Shown piece after piece: positions 1 through 6,979 of a DNA stretch of 64,000 nucleotides. The stretch covers positions 282,180 through 346,179 of the forward strand of contig NZ_JAMZCY010000003.1 of NCBI RefSeq assembly GCF_024519285.1, in the 5' to 3' direction. Numbering within the stretch: the first letter of the stretch is position 1; every line of letters begins with the position of its first letter. The position numbers were made by a program, and so were the translations under genes. The stretch is from Cohnella sp. WQ 127256. Lineage in GTDB: Bacteria > Bacillota > Bacilli > Paenibacillales > Paenibacillaceae. Under the pieces are notes generated by a model. The model searched no databases, had not been told where the DNA came from, and worked only from the letters and a program-made list of their open reading frames with translations.

Positions 1-552
1 TTTATTGCAGCGGCTGTCATGGCACAAACCTCTTATTTACTGAGATTCGTGTTGGATATGGATAGTGTTACACCATTCTTTATGCTGTTATGGTTCATAA
101 TCTTTGCCTGGTTAATATTCCGAATTCATATATTTTATGCTTTATTGATGGTTATAACGGGTTATTTAGTTTATATCTTAGTCCAATCTACAATTGTATT
201 ATTACTTCAAAGTGTCTTCACACTCGAAGAGCTTAGCGGTACGTTGTTAAATGCGAAGTTGATTCAAGTTGTAGGGTCGACATTAACTCTAGCAATCGCA
301 CTTTGGTTGCTTAGAAAAAGAATAGGATTTTCTTTCGTTCCGGACCGTATGGATGAAAAGGTGACAATGGATAAGTTAAATATAGCGCTGTTGGTCATCT
401 CCATTGTTTCATGTCTGTTTATATCGGGGTTTGTCTTCGTGTTTCTCAAGCTAAGCTTTTTGCACAGCACGCTAACTGCAAGCTGTTTACTTTGTTTCCT
501 CGCCATTCTGATTATTCTAAAAATCGCTCATAAGAAGGAGATGATAACGTGA
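1..552 (+). CDS. Partial multi-spanning membrane protein of Agr-like locus
   Basis: The reading frame is open to the left edge, so the visible part is the C-terminal portion of a longer gene; an internal ATG lies at 19. The protein is almost entirely hydrophobic, with about five or six predicted membrane segments, and it ends in a short basic tail without a dimerisation/phosphoacceptor or GHKL ATPase domain. It sits 4 bases before the next stop/start overlap and directly upstream of AgrB and AgrD genes. By position and topology it resembles the membrane sensor half of AgrC without a kinase. That assignment is inference: no family motif is visible, and the missing N-terminus could change it. 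Confidence 0.6.
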   Translation, partial: FIAAAVMAQTSYLLRFVLDMDSVTPFFMLLWFIIFAWLIFRIHIFYALLMVITGYLVYILVQSTIVLLLQSVFTLEELSGTLLNAKLIQVVGSTLTLAIALWLLRKRIGFSFVPDRMDEKVTMDKLNIALLVISIVSCLFISGFVFVFLKLSFLHSTLTASCLLCFLAILIILKIAHKKEMIT

Positions 553-1079
553 TCGAAGCTTTTTCTGCACGTATTAGCGCTTACGTCTATCGTCATAATG
601 ACCGTCAACATGTCAGCCAAGAAGTGATGAAATTTGCTCTTATTGCTTTGTTAACACACACCTTAACGATAGTGTTGAGTCTAGTAATTGGAATTATGAT
701 TGGAAAGTTTCAAGAGACATGTATAGTCGTATTGGCAATGACGTCTTTAAGATATTTGGCAGGTGGGCATCATCTAAGTTCCCCGGTTTTATGTATCATT
801 TTCTCCTCGGCAGCGGTAGTGGTTGTACCGTTTATTCCGATAAGCACACCGATCCTATACACCTTTACTGCAATAAGTGCACTCTTGGTATGGAAATATG
901 CGCCTGTTGATATGCGGGGGAAGACGCGGATTTCCGATCGGACACTAAACATCATGAAATACACTGGATTAGTGCTCGTTCTTTCAAATATACTAATTCA
1001 ATCGGAAATCTTGGCAGTCTCTTGGTTTATTATTTCGTTGACATTATTACCATATAAGGGGGTGGAGTCACATGAATAA
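549..1079 (+). CDS. agrB: AgrB-family accessory gene regulator protease
   Basis: A 176-aa integral membrane protein matching the AgrB family, which processes and cyclises AgrD pheromone precursors in the membrane. The family's conserved region is visible around residues 57-76, with the order arginine, glycine-glycine-histidine-histidine (RYLAGGHHLSS); the His is the expected catalytic partner of the Cys usually found further on. A Cys follows at about residue 82 (VLCII), the usual spacing. The start overlaps the end of the preceding gene by four bases, and the stop overlaps the start of the pheromone gene by eight bases, so the three are translationally coupled. Family assignment is strong; the specific substrate is inferred from the adjacent AgrD. 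Confidence 0.93.
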   Translation: MIEAFSARISAYVYRHNDRQHVSQEVMKFALIALLTHTLTIVLSLVIGIMIGKFQETCIVVLAMTSLRYLAGGHHLSSPVLCIIFSSAAVVVVPFIPISTPILYTFTAISALLVWKYAPVDMRGKTRISDRTLNIMKYTGLVLVLSNILIQSEILAVSWFIISLTLLPYKGVESHE

Positions 1080-1200
1080 GAAGTTTGCGCGTTTATTAGC
1101 TACTGCACTTGGTTTGGTTGCTGTTGTATTCGTTACTACTGCCTGCGCAGCCTTTTTCGGTCATCGTCCAGATGTACCAGCTGAGTTATTGAATAAGTAG
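1072..1200 (+). CDS. agrD: AgrD-like cyclic lactone autoinducer precursor (42 aa)
   Basis: This 42-aa gene is too short for routine ORF callers. It has an amphipathic basic N-terminus (MNKKFARLL), a hydrophobic middle, a single cysteine at residue 25 (TTACAAFFG) and the charged AgrD C-terminal signature VPAELL. In AgrD proteins AgrB cuts a few residues after the Cys and closes a thiolactone between that Cys and the new C-terminus. The likely ring here is Cys-Ala-Ala-Phe-Phe, or six residues if Gly is kept. The start overlaps agrB, and GGGGGTGG upstream provides the ribosome binding site. The exact mature peptide is inference; the family call is strong from motif and context together. Confidence 0.92.
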   Translation: MNKKFARLLATALGLVAVVFVTTACAAFFGHRPDVPAELLNK

Positions 1201-1208
1201 GTGCTACG

Positions 1209-1235
1209 CGGCTGTTGGAGTATCTCCAGCAGCCG
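1209..1235 (+). other. Stable intercistronic hairpin after agrD
   Basis: A 12-bp stem, CGGCTGTTGGAG paired with CTCCAGCAGCCG (one G-U pair), closes on a three-base loop. No T-run follows, so it looks more like an mRNA stabiliser or attenuator between the pheromone gene and the LytTR gene than a full terminator. It would allow agrD and the downstream regulator to be expressed at different levels. Confidence 0.7.
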
Positions 1236-1276
1236 TCTACCCGTAACGATCGGGAAATAACAGTGGAGTGGAACTC

Positions 1277-1648
1277 ATGAATCAGCCAGTCACACGGGAT
1301 CGAAACAACAATAGTGAAGTCATCATGATGGATATGGAAGACGTATTATATATCCAGACAGAGGATGGAGCAGTTGTATTCCATACGCCCGAAGGCAGCT
1401 TTTATCCTCTGATTCCATCACTTAGTATGTACGCGAAACATACGGAAGCACTTGGCTTCGAGAAGCTAGATCGAACGAACTTAGTGAATATGAAAAAAGT
1501 GAAAGAGTTTGATTTGAAGCATGGATTAGTGTATTTTGAAGAACAAATAAGTTCCAATAGTCGTAGTCAAAGCGCTATTGTTGCTTTCATGAATATCGGC
1601 AAGCTTAAGGAAATGATAATGACCTGGATTGAACGAAATACGAAATGA
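1277..1648 (+). CDS. Stand-alone LytTR DNA-binding domain protein
   Basis: A 123-aa protein made only of a LytTR-type DNA-binding domain, as found at the C-terminus of AgrA. Visible family features are the early strand DVLYIQTEDGAVVFHT, the central FEKLDRTNLVNMKKVKEFD segment (the usual F-x-R-x-x-x-x-N-x-x-x-V pattern) and a C-terminal helix. No receiver domain is present, so a phosphorylation input is absent. The ATG is chosen over an earlier GTG because GGAG lies eight bases before it. It follows agrD after the hairpin and is closed by a terminator. Likely role: transcription factor output of the neighbouring peptide system. How the signal reaches it is unknown. Confidence 0.82.
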   Translation: MNQPVTRDRNNNSEVIMMDMEDVLYIQTEDGAVVFHTPEGSFYPLIPSLSMYAKHTEALGFEKLDRTNLVNMKKVKEFDLKHGLVYFEEQISSNSRSQSAIVAFMNIGKLKEMIMTWIERNTK

Positions 1649-1682
1649 ACTAGCTGAATTTCAGGAGCTGGTTCTTTTTTTT
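1647..1682 (+). terminator. Rho-independent terminator after LytTR gene
   Basis: GAACTAGCT pairs with AGCTGGTTC (one mismatch) around a ten- to eleven-base loop and is followed by eight T residues. It overlaps the stop codon region of the LytTR gene and closes the Agr-like operon. Confidence 0.85.
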
Positions 1683-1716
1683 ATGTTATAGGTTATTTCA
1701 CCTAGAACTGGGCTTA

Positions 1717-1794
1717 TTCGACAAAAGTTCTGAATATTAATTATACCTCCTGTCCTATCACTCGACACCCTCCGCATAGTCTTTAAACTATACT
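1717..1794 (+). promoter_or_regulatory. Putative Spo0A-controlled promoter
   Basis: TTCGACAAAA at 1717-1726 is an exact reverse-complement match to the Spo0A box core (TTTTGTCGAA). A one-mismatch copy, CTCGACA, lies at 1761-1767, 21 bases before the -10-like TATACT at 1789-1794. No good -35 hexamer is present, which is the arrangement seen in Spo0A-activated sigma-A promoters where the box replaces the -35. It would drive the 45-aa gene that follows. Confidence 0.55.
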
Positions 1795-1845
1795 GATATT
1801 AGTGTTTCAAAACCGAGAAATCGAAGAGAGGGCTTGGGAGCGGAG

Positions 1846-1983
1846 ATGGAGAGGGATATACCGATAGGTTTGAACTTAAGTAATCAACCATTGGAAGTAG
1901 ACATCCGCAAGATTTTGGAGCAGCTAGGGATTCAGAAGGAGAAATGGCCGGAGGAATATAAGAATTCAGTACAGCGGTCTTAA
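1846..1983 (+). CDS. Small 45-aa protein next to a SinR-like regulator
   Basis: A 45-aa ORF with GGGAG five bases before the ATG; an in-frame TTG twelve bases earlier is an alternative start. The sequence is hydrophilic, with a predicted helix around residues 18-30 (EVDIRKILEQLGI) and a charged C-terminus. I do not recognise the family. The context suggests a regulatory peptide: it follows Spo0A-type boxes and converges on a gene for a SinR-like XRE regulator, with a shared terminator between them. In Bacillus subtilis the anti-repressor SinI is a Spo0A-controlled 57-aa protein next to sinR. This protein lacks obvious SinI sequence similarity, so a comparable anti-repressor role is only a hypothesis. 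Confidence 0.6.
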   Translation: MERDIPIGLNLSNQPLEVDIRKILEQLGIQKEKWPEEYKNSVQRS

Positions 1984-2020
1984 TTTGCTTATCCTAACTT
2001 TCGATACATAATGAAAACTC

Positions 2021-2082
2021 AAATAAACCTCAGTAGGGGAACAGATGTGTTCGTTCATCTGATTAGCTACTGGGGTTTATTT
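2021..2082. terminator. Bidirectional terminator (long inverted repeat)
   Basis: AAATAAACCTCAGTAG at 2021-2036 is repeated inverted as CTACTGGGGTTTATTT at 2067-2082 with one G-T pair, and an inner hairpin CAGATG/CATCTG lies in the loop. A-rich and T-rich ends make it work in both directions, between the convergent 45-aa gene and the XRE regulator. Confidence 0.8.
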
Positions 2083-2105
2083 TGTTGTCTAATTAATTAT
2101 TGCCC

Positions 2106-2480
2106 CTACTTATCCATATTCCGTTCTGCACGGACAAAGGCTATGAATCGACGAGCTTCCTCGGCAGACAGCTTACGGCCATCAATGGTTAGAGCAAAGT
2201 GCTCCAGTAGCTGGTCGTCTGCTAATTCCAGCTCGTCAGTGAATTGGCGAACTTCTGGATCCAAGGTAACAGTGGATTGAGGGGTTCTTCCTACTAGATA
2301 GTCTATCGAAACCTGGAACAAGTCTGCGACTTTACCCAATGTTTCCGTATCTGGTTCCCTACGATTTTTCTCATAGTGTGATAGAGCCGCACGTGAGATA
2401 CCAAGGGATGAAGATAGCTCTTCTTGGGTCAAACCGCGTTGGTCTCTTAAGAAAGCGAGACGACTGCCGATATCCATCAT
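2106..2480 (-). CDS. XRE-family transcriptional regulator, SinR-like
   Basis: A 124-aa repressor-type protein. Residues 5-60 form a Cro/C1 helix-turn-helix: the recognition segment [21 protein letters not shown] is followed by the conserved [24 protein letters not shown]. The C-terminal half (residues 70-124) carries an acidic stretch and ends in a helical segment [17 protein letters not shown] that resembles SinR/SinI dimerisation helices. The start is set at the ATG-ATG pair preceded by GGGAGGG; either Met is possible. It is divergent from the PilZ gene. Operator-like palindromes lie in the shared intergenic region, and a perfect 17-bp palindrome overlaps its own likely promoter. Its role as controller of exopolysaccharide genes is inference from this context. 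Confidence 0.88.
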   Translation of the reverse strand: MMDIGSRLAFLRDQRGLTQEELSSSLGISRAALSHYEKNRREPDTETLGKVADLFQVSIDYLVGRTPQSTVTLDPEVRQFTDELELADDQLLEHFALTIDGRKLSAEEARRFIAFVRAERNMDK

Positions 2481-2562
2481 ATCCCTCCCAGGATGGTCAT
2501 TAAATTCATCATAATATGGATAGAAGATAAATGCATTATTTGAAACAAATTGTCGCAAAGTT

Positions 2563-2579
2563 TTACTATTTTATAGTAA
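2563..2579. promoter_or_regulatory. 17-bp perfect palindrome upstream of XRE gene
   Basis: TTACTAT-TTT-ATAGTAA is a perfect inverted repeat about 83 bases before the XRE start codon. On the minus strand it includes the -10-like TATAAA, so it may be an autoregulatory operator. A matching -35 is weak. Confidence 0.45.
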
Positions 2580-2637
2580 TATCCACTTTTCGAGTGTGAT
2601 AAACATAAGTTTTCATCTAAAAGAGCCAATTTTTCTC

Positions 2638-2695
2638 TTGACGTGTTACATTGTGTATCGTACATTGAATTTATGTGTTAGATACGATTTGTAGC
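2638..2695 (+). promoter_or_regulatory. Promoter with paired GATAC-type operators, PilZ gene
   Basis: A -35 TTGACG at 2638 and a -10 TACATT at 2661 are separated by 17 bases. The spacer holds the palindrome GTTACATTGTGTATC (2645-2659), leaving one base on each side. A second copy, GATACGATTTGTAGC, lies at 2681-2695, just past the expected transcription start. The same layout recurs at the promoters of the Wzz-like and priming-transferase genes in this window. Confidence 0.65.
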
Positions 2696-2717
2696 GTTTG
2701 AGAAATAAGGTGATGAC

Positions 2718-3176
2718 ATGGATGATGTGCTTGTAGAGAATCGGCGCGAACATATTCGCTTTAAACTAACTACGCCACTATTCGCAGAGTTGTCGCTCTG
2801 GCGTGTTGATGTGCGAGAAATTAGAAGCCGAAAACAGGTTATCTTACTCAACAATATGAGTGTGGGAGGCTGTCAGTTTACTACAAATTTGCTCATTCCA
2901 GTTCGTGAGGACGTAGAGTGGCTTATTGAGTATAGGATGGGTCATTATTTTGTGAAATTGAGAACTGTTATTGTACACACAGGTCATGAGGATGGTCTAC
3001 ATACTTATGGAGCGAGATGGTTAATGACTGGCCTAGAGAGACAGGCATATCAGTATCGATTAAATGATTACATGCAGAAGGTCATCATATCAAGTCCGCA
3101 TATTCATACGTTATATAAGAAAATCTCCGATCGCAACAATGATGGGCAGTTTAGACAATTTGATGTTACTTCATAG
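2718..3176 (+). CDS. PilZ domain protein (c-di-GMP receptor)
   Basis: A 152-aa protein with a single PilZ domain. Both c-di-GMP binding motifs are present: RxxxR at residues 10-14 (REHIR) and the N-x-S-x-x-G motif in NNMSVGGCQF. The start has AAGG eight bases upstream. It is followed 26 bases later by an LCP-family gene, probably in the same transcript. Its promoter carries the operator pair also found at the exopolysaccharide promoters, so it is probably co-regulated with polymer synthesis and may couple c-di-GMP level to it. The partner protein is not evident from sequence. Confidence 0.88.
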   Translation: MDDVLVENRREHIRFKLTTPLFAELSLWRVDVREIRSRKQVILLNNMSVGGCQFTTNLLIPVREDVEWLIEYRMGHYFVKLRTVIVHTGHEDGLHTYGARWLMTGLERQAYQYRLNDYMQKVIISSPHIHTLYKKISDRNNDGQFRQFDVTS

Positions 3177-3202
3177 GGTGGGAAGGAAGGGAGAAACGAA
3201 CT

Positions 3203-4261
3203 GTGAAACGGGCTTTAGTAATTAAGATTATCGTCTATTCCCTAATCTCTCTATTTGTTATTGCAATTCTAAGTGGGGGTTATCTTTGGTACTCCATGCA
3301 AAAAACAATGGATGCGATGTATGAGCCACTTCCTTCTACGAAGTGGGTAAATCCTGTGTTTGAAATAGAGCCTGAGGCTGAGAAAATGGATACTCCTGTA
3401 ACAACGGACATAGATTCGAATAATGAAGGACGTTTAGGCCCAGAGGTATCCGTAGTGGCTCCTATGGATGAGAAATCTAGACTTTCTCTCGATGAAGAAG
3501 GAGTAAAGCGACTAAGAAACCCGAATTTATCGGAAGAGGATCCCTTTAGCATTTTGTTGCTTGGTGTAGATGAGCGAGCAGGCGATCGAGGACGTAGTGA
3601 CACGATGATTTTAATGACAATTGAACCTAAGAAAGGAGAAGTTGTTGCTATCTCGATTCCACGTGATACAAGAACGTTGATGCCTAACTCAGGGAAATAC
3701 GACAAAATTAATCATTCGTATGCCTTCGGGGGGTCCTCTTTGGCGGTTGAGGCTGTTGAGCATTTGTTTGGAGTACCCATCTCCTATTATATGAAAACGA
3801 ATATGGAAGGCTTAGTTAATATTGTAGATACATTAGATGGTGTAGATGTTGTTAACCAAAGAGCGTTCGAATATGAAGGAAGGTCCTTCCCTTTAGGAGC
3901 ACAGCATTTGGACGGAGAGGAAGCCTTAGCCTATAGCCGTATGCGTAAGGAAGATCCACAAGGGGACTTTGGTCGAACCCAAAGACAAAGACAAGTACTA
4001 TCCAGTGCTGTCGATCAGGTTATAAGTGTGAATTCGATAACAAAGCTTCCGCGTCTCCTATCACATCTTTCTGATTATGTCCGCACCAATTTGACCTCGA
4101 AGGACATGATTAATCTGGCAATAAAATACCGTCCCGTAATCCATAATATTGAAACCTTATATTTGGAAGGAAAAGGGAAGATGATTAACGGAATTTACTA
4201 CTATACCGTTACACCGGCAGAACGTCAGAGAATTCAATCGAGAATGCTTATGGATTCATAA
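3203..4261 (+). CDS. LytR-CpsA-Psr (LCP) family cell-wall polymer ligase
   Basis: A 352-aa protein with an N-terminal membrane anchor (residues about 8-31), an acidic linker and an LCP domain from about residue 112 to 290. Characteristic stretches are ILLLGVDER, SDTMILMTI, SIPRDTR, KINHSYAFGG and the distal arginine motif GDFGRTQRQRQ. LCP enzymes transfer undecaprenyl-linked glycopolymers to peptidoglycan on the outer face of the membrane. It starts at GTG, preceded by GGAAGGGAG. It probably shares a transcript with the PilZ gene, which fits a role in attaching the polysaccharide made downstream, although its substrate cannot be read from sequence. Confidence 0.93.
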   Translation: MKRALVIKIIVYSLISLFVIAILSGGYLWYSMQKTMDAMYEPLPSTKWVNPVFEIEPEAEKMDTPVTTDIDSNNEGRLGPEVSVVAPMDEKSRLSLDEEGVKRLRNPNLSEEDPFSILLLGVDERAGDRGRSDTMILMTIEPKKGEVVAISIPRDTRTLMPNSGKYDKINHSYAFGGSSLAVEAVEHLFGVPISYYMKTNMEGLVNIVDTLDGVDVVNQRAFEYEGRSFPLGAQHLDGEEALAYSRMRKEDPQGDFGRTQRQRQVLSSAVDQVISVNSITKLPRLLSHLSDYVRTNLTSKDMINLAIKYRPVIHNIETLYLEGKGKMINGIYYYTVTPAERQRIQSRMLMDS

Positions 4262-4289
4262 CGTTATTTCAATCCACTAGGGGGCTATT

Positions 4290-4439
4290 ATGGAACAATC
4301 CGTCTTATTCTATTGTGTGAGATGCAATCAGCTGAAAACGATGGAGCAGGCAATGGCATTATTTCGTACCGGGTATTATCGTGTACTCTATCCCCTTGGC
4401 TGCTGTGTTCGTTGCGAGCATCAATCAAGATCAGCTTAA
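4290..4439 (+). CDS. 49-aa protein with CxxC and CCxxC knuckles
   Basis: A small ORF with AGGGGG six bases before the ATG, placed 28 bases after the LCP gene. Cysteines occur as FYCVRC near residue 9 and GCCVRC near residue 38, the spacing of a small zinc ribbon or treble-clef-like fold. Between them is a helical segment LKTMEQAMALFRTGYYRV. I do not recognise the family. The overlapping ORF in another frame has no such motifs and no ribosome binding site. Likely a metal-binding adaptor or regulator; function unknown. Confidence 0.65.
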   Translation: MEQSVLFYCVRCNQLKTMEQAMALFRTGYYRVLYPLGCCVRCEHQSRSA

Positions 4440-4473
4440 ATTTACATAAAAATATGGATTTCCTACCTTCTGT

Positions 4474-4482
4474 TGGTATAAT
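4474..4482 (+). promoter_or_regulatory. Extended -10 promoter for ABC exporter
   Basis: TGGTATAAT is a consensus -10 with the TGn extension, 35 bases before the ATPase start codon. The -35 region is poor, as is typical for extended -10 promoters. Confidence 0.5.
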
Positions 4483-4517
4483 TATGAAGTGTTAATTTAG
4501 TAGACGGAGGGGAATTC

Positions 4518-5444
4518 ATGTCACAGGCTCCTATCGTTCGCTTGCAGGATGTAACTAAAGTTATCGGCAAACGAACGATTATCGACCGCGTGTCCTTTGA
4601 GGTGCGACCGGGCGAAGTTTTTGGCTTTTTGGGTCCGAACGGATCAGGGAAAACGACAACGATAAGAATGATGGTAGGATTAATGGGATTGACCTCTGGA
4701 GATATTCATATTGGGGGTCACAGTATCCGCACGGACTTTCCTAAAGCAATTGTTCAAGTTGGAGCAATTGTAGAAAATCCGGAGATGTACAAGTTTCTAA
4801 CGGGATATCAGAATTTGCTTCACTATGCTCGGATGAACTCTTCTATTACGAAGGAAAGAATTCAGGAAGCTATCGAGCTTGTAGGACTTCAAGATCGCAT
4901 TCACGACAAGGTCAAGAAGTATTCTCTTGGAATGAGACAGCGACTAGGTGTTGCTCAGGCGATTATGCATCGACCTAAGCTCCTAGTGCTTGATGAGCCG
5001 ACGAATGGTTTGGACCCTGCTGGAATACGTGAGCTTAGGGATTATTTACGCTTGTTAGCTAGAGATGAAGGAACGGCCGTAGTCGTGTCCTCACATATGT
5101 TATCCGAGATGGAATTGATGTGTGATCGAGTAGCGATCTTGCAGAAGGGTCAGATCATAGATGTCCGCTCTATTAGAGGGGAATCTGGTGTTGGAAGTAA
5201 GCCCACATTGGAAGAAGTACAATTTGACGTGGACCATCCGGATGCAGCGTTAGGCATTCTTGAAGGTCAGGGCTCGGGTCGTATTAGTGATGGCCTGCTA
5301 ACGTTGTCTTCTGATCGTGCGGGGATTGCGGCTATCAATCGTCGATTGGTAGAAGCAGGAATTAATATCTACGGAATTCGTGTGAAGACGAAGTCGTTGG
5401 AAGACCAATTCCTCGAGATGACGGGGAGTGAAACGATTGGTTAA
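4518..5444 (+). CDS. ABC transporter ATPase, BcrA-like
   Basis: A 308-aa ATP-binding subunit. Walker A is GPNGSGKTTT near residue 39, the Q-loop region follows, the signature is YSLGMRQR near residue 135 and Walker B is LLVLDEPTNGLDP near residue 155, followed by the switch His in VVVSSHMLSE. The C-terminal extension of about 90 residues is typical of the drug/bacteriocin-exporting subfamily. GGAGGGG lies before the start. It overlaps the permease gene by 17 bases, so one exporter is made. The substrate is unknown; antibiotic or lipid-linked export is the usual role of this subfamily. Confidence 0.95.
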   Translation: MSQAPIVRLQDVTKVIGKRTIIDRVSFEVRPGEVFGFLGPNGSGKTTTIRMMVGLMGLTSGDIHIGGHSIRTDFPKAIVQVGAIVENPEMYKFLTGYQNLLHYARMNSSITKERIQEAIELVGLQDRIHDKVKKYSLGMRQRLGVAQAIMHRPKLLVLDEPTNGLDPAGIRELRDYLRLLARDEGTAVVVSSHMLSEMELMCDRVAILQKGQIIDVRSIRGESGVGSKPTLEEVQFDVDHPDAALGILEGQGSGRISDGLLTLSSDRAGIAAINRRLVEAGINIYGIRVKTKSLEDQFLEMTGSETIG

Positions 5445-6240
5445 CTATATCAAGCTTATTCAAAATGAGAATATGAAAATATACCGCCGTGTAGGTACTT
5501 GGATTATGCTTAGCTTTATTGTGCTAATTCCGATTCTCGTATCCTTAGTCGTACTTCTTGCAGGTGGAGATGACGACACGACCAGTTGGCCCTTAATCAT
5601 GCTGGAATCTTATTTTTTATTTAGTCTCATTATCATCTTTACTGTCGTTGTCTCATCAGATACTGTAGCAGGCGAATTTTCGCGTGGCACGATAAAGCTG
5701 CTATTAATTCGTCCTTGGAGTCGTTCGGCTATATTACTATCTAAGTATATTGCGACTATGATGTTTGCATTATTTTTTACGATTGTTGCTTTTATTGTTA
5801 CCATGCTCATTAATCTGGCATTATTCGGGTCTACTTCTGATTCTAACGATCTTGGAGGCATAGTGTCGACGGGGATAGTAGGTTGGGGTGATGTCCTGCA
5901 ATATTACTTGTACCAATTTGTTACTTTGATTATCATTGTTACATTCGGCTTTATGATGTCTTCCGCATTCCGTAGTAGTGGTCTAGCAATCGGATTATCC
6001 ATCGGCTTCCTCTTCGCAGGCAATATCATCACAGGCTTGTTCGCTATGGCGGATAAGGTGTGGGTTAAGTATGTACTGTTCATGCATCTCGACCTCACTT
6101 CCTACATGGATGGGGGAACCGGACCTATTCCGAGTCATCCGATGACGTTAGGCTTCTCCCTAGGGGTTCTTGCTGCCTACTTTGCCATATTTAACTTGAT
6201 ATCCTGGACGGTGTTCCGGAAACGAGATATTACGGCATAG
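5428..6240 (+). CDS. ABC-2 type permease
   Basis: A 270-aa membrane protein with about six predicted membrane segments and the ABC-2 pattern EFSRGTIKLLLIRPWSR after the second segment. It starts at GTG inside the end of the ATPase gene and is the membrane partner of that ATPase. A stem-loop about 100 bases downstream closes the pair. Confidence 0.93.
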   Translation: MKRLVNYIKLIQNENMKIYRRVGTWIMLSFIVLIPILVSLVVLLAGGDDDTTSWPLIMLESYFLFSLIIIFTVVVSSDTVAGEFSRGTIKLLLIRPWSRSAILLSKYIATMMFALFFTIVAFIVTMLINLALFGSTSDSNDLGGIVSTGIVGWGDVLQYYLYQFVTLIIIVTFGFMMSSAFRSSGLAIGLSIGFLFAGNIITGLFAMADKVWVKYVLFMHLDLTSYMDGGTGPIPSHPMTLGFSLGVLAAYFAIFNLISWTVFRKRDITA

Positions 6241-6339
6241 GAACTATAATGATAAAGGTAGAAGAAAGGATCGTCTGGAAAGTAGATAGGTTCACTTACG
6301 TAACTCCTCATTTTTTAAGAATTATATAAACTTCAGAAA

Positions 6340-6382
6340 ATTGGTGAGTCAGGAGTATTCCTGTCTCACCAATATTTGATTT
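6340..6382 (+). terminator. Terminator-like hairpin after ABC exporter
   Basis: ATTGGTGAGTCAGGA pairs with TCCTGTCTCACCAAT around a four-base GTAT loop, with one T-T mismatch. The T-run after it is short and interrupted. Confidence 0.7.
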
Positions 6383-6660
6383 GGTTACTAAATGTCTTTT
6401 TGAGTATCATTAAACGGGCAAGGATCGTAGCAGAAGTCGGTATATTCATTAGTTAATACGAAACAACTTGTAGCTACAGCAGGGCTTGATTCAGACATGC
6501 GTGGCTTCTATAATTCGTACATTATCGATGCTCCTTAAACTACTGCGCACAACTAACTCATTTTGATCCCTAGTCAAGGTAGTGAGGTAGTAAGATCATT
6601 ACTGAATAAGGATGGTGCTATATTATGACTAACAATACCAAGGCAGTAAAAAAACATGTT

Positions 6661-6842
6661 ATAGGCCTTCTATGCCAACAAGTGGTCCTTACAATCAAGG
6701 AGATTATGTGAAAAATACATTACCTACAATTTTGGGTTCTGCTGGAAGTCGATATGTAGTTAAAGGTTCCTTCAAGACTTATACCACATTCTTAGGAGGA
6801 TTACCTAGGTTTAGTTCTCGTTCTTGCAATGGTTCAGTCTAA
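6661..6842 (+). pseudogene. Decayed C-terminal tail of a beta-helix-type protein
   Basis: An open stretch encodes PTSGPYNQGDYVKNTLPTIL and then SRYVVKG. I recognise this as the C-terminal module that often follows right-handed beta-helix or tail-fibre-like domains in Paenibacillus proteins (pattern P-T-S-G-x-Y-x-x-G-D-Y-x-x-N-T-x-P). The usual continuation with a Trp and CVTAGTPG is lost after VVKG. No start or ribosome binding site fits. It lies just upstream of an intact beta-helix gene, suggesting a lost relative or rearrangement. Confidence 0.45.
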
Positions 6843-6895
6843 GGGGGGGCGCTTCACTGGGGCGATCTTTTTTTTGTTGCAAAAAAGAGAAAAAC

Positions 6896-6950
6896 TTGAC
6901 ATCTGTGCTCAGTGTATCTTAAGTTTGAAAAAAATAATACAAATTGTATA
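6896..6950 (+). promoter_or_regulatory. Promoter with degenerate GATAC-type operators, CpsB-type gene
   Basis: A perfect -35 TTGACA at 6896 is followed, 18 bases on, by TAAGTT. The spacer ends in the right half-site GTATC (6914-6918) with a degenerate left half. A second near-palindrome, AATACAAATTGTATA, lies at 6936-6950. The layout parallels the other four operator-bearing promoters but is the weakest match. Confidence 0.5.
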
Positions 6951-6979
6951 TATAAAAGTATCATCCGGAGGCGATTATT

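Larger units (their letters stand above)
6241..6979. other. 739-bp intergenic region
   Basis: The region holds the terminator of the ABC exporter near its left end, a decayed coding remnant in its middle and the CpsB-gene promoter at its right end. Between 6400 and 6660 there are short open stretches such as one ending in GFYNSYIIDAP before a stop, with no start or ribosome binding site; these may be further debris of a lost gene. I see no RNA gene. Confidence 0.6.

Noticed and set aside
4313..4495. 60-codon ORF after the LCP gene
   Set aside because: No ribosome binding site; it overlaps in another frame a 49-aa ORF with good start signals and cysteine knuckles.
6380..6410. GTATC half-site near 6393 as a further operator
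   Set aside because: No matching left half at the required spacing, and no promoter beside it.
6840..6875. G-rich run followed by T-run as terminator
   Set aside because: The G-run has no proper complementary arm; the stem is too weak to call.
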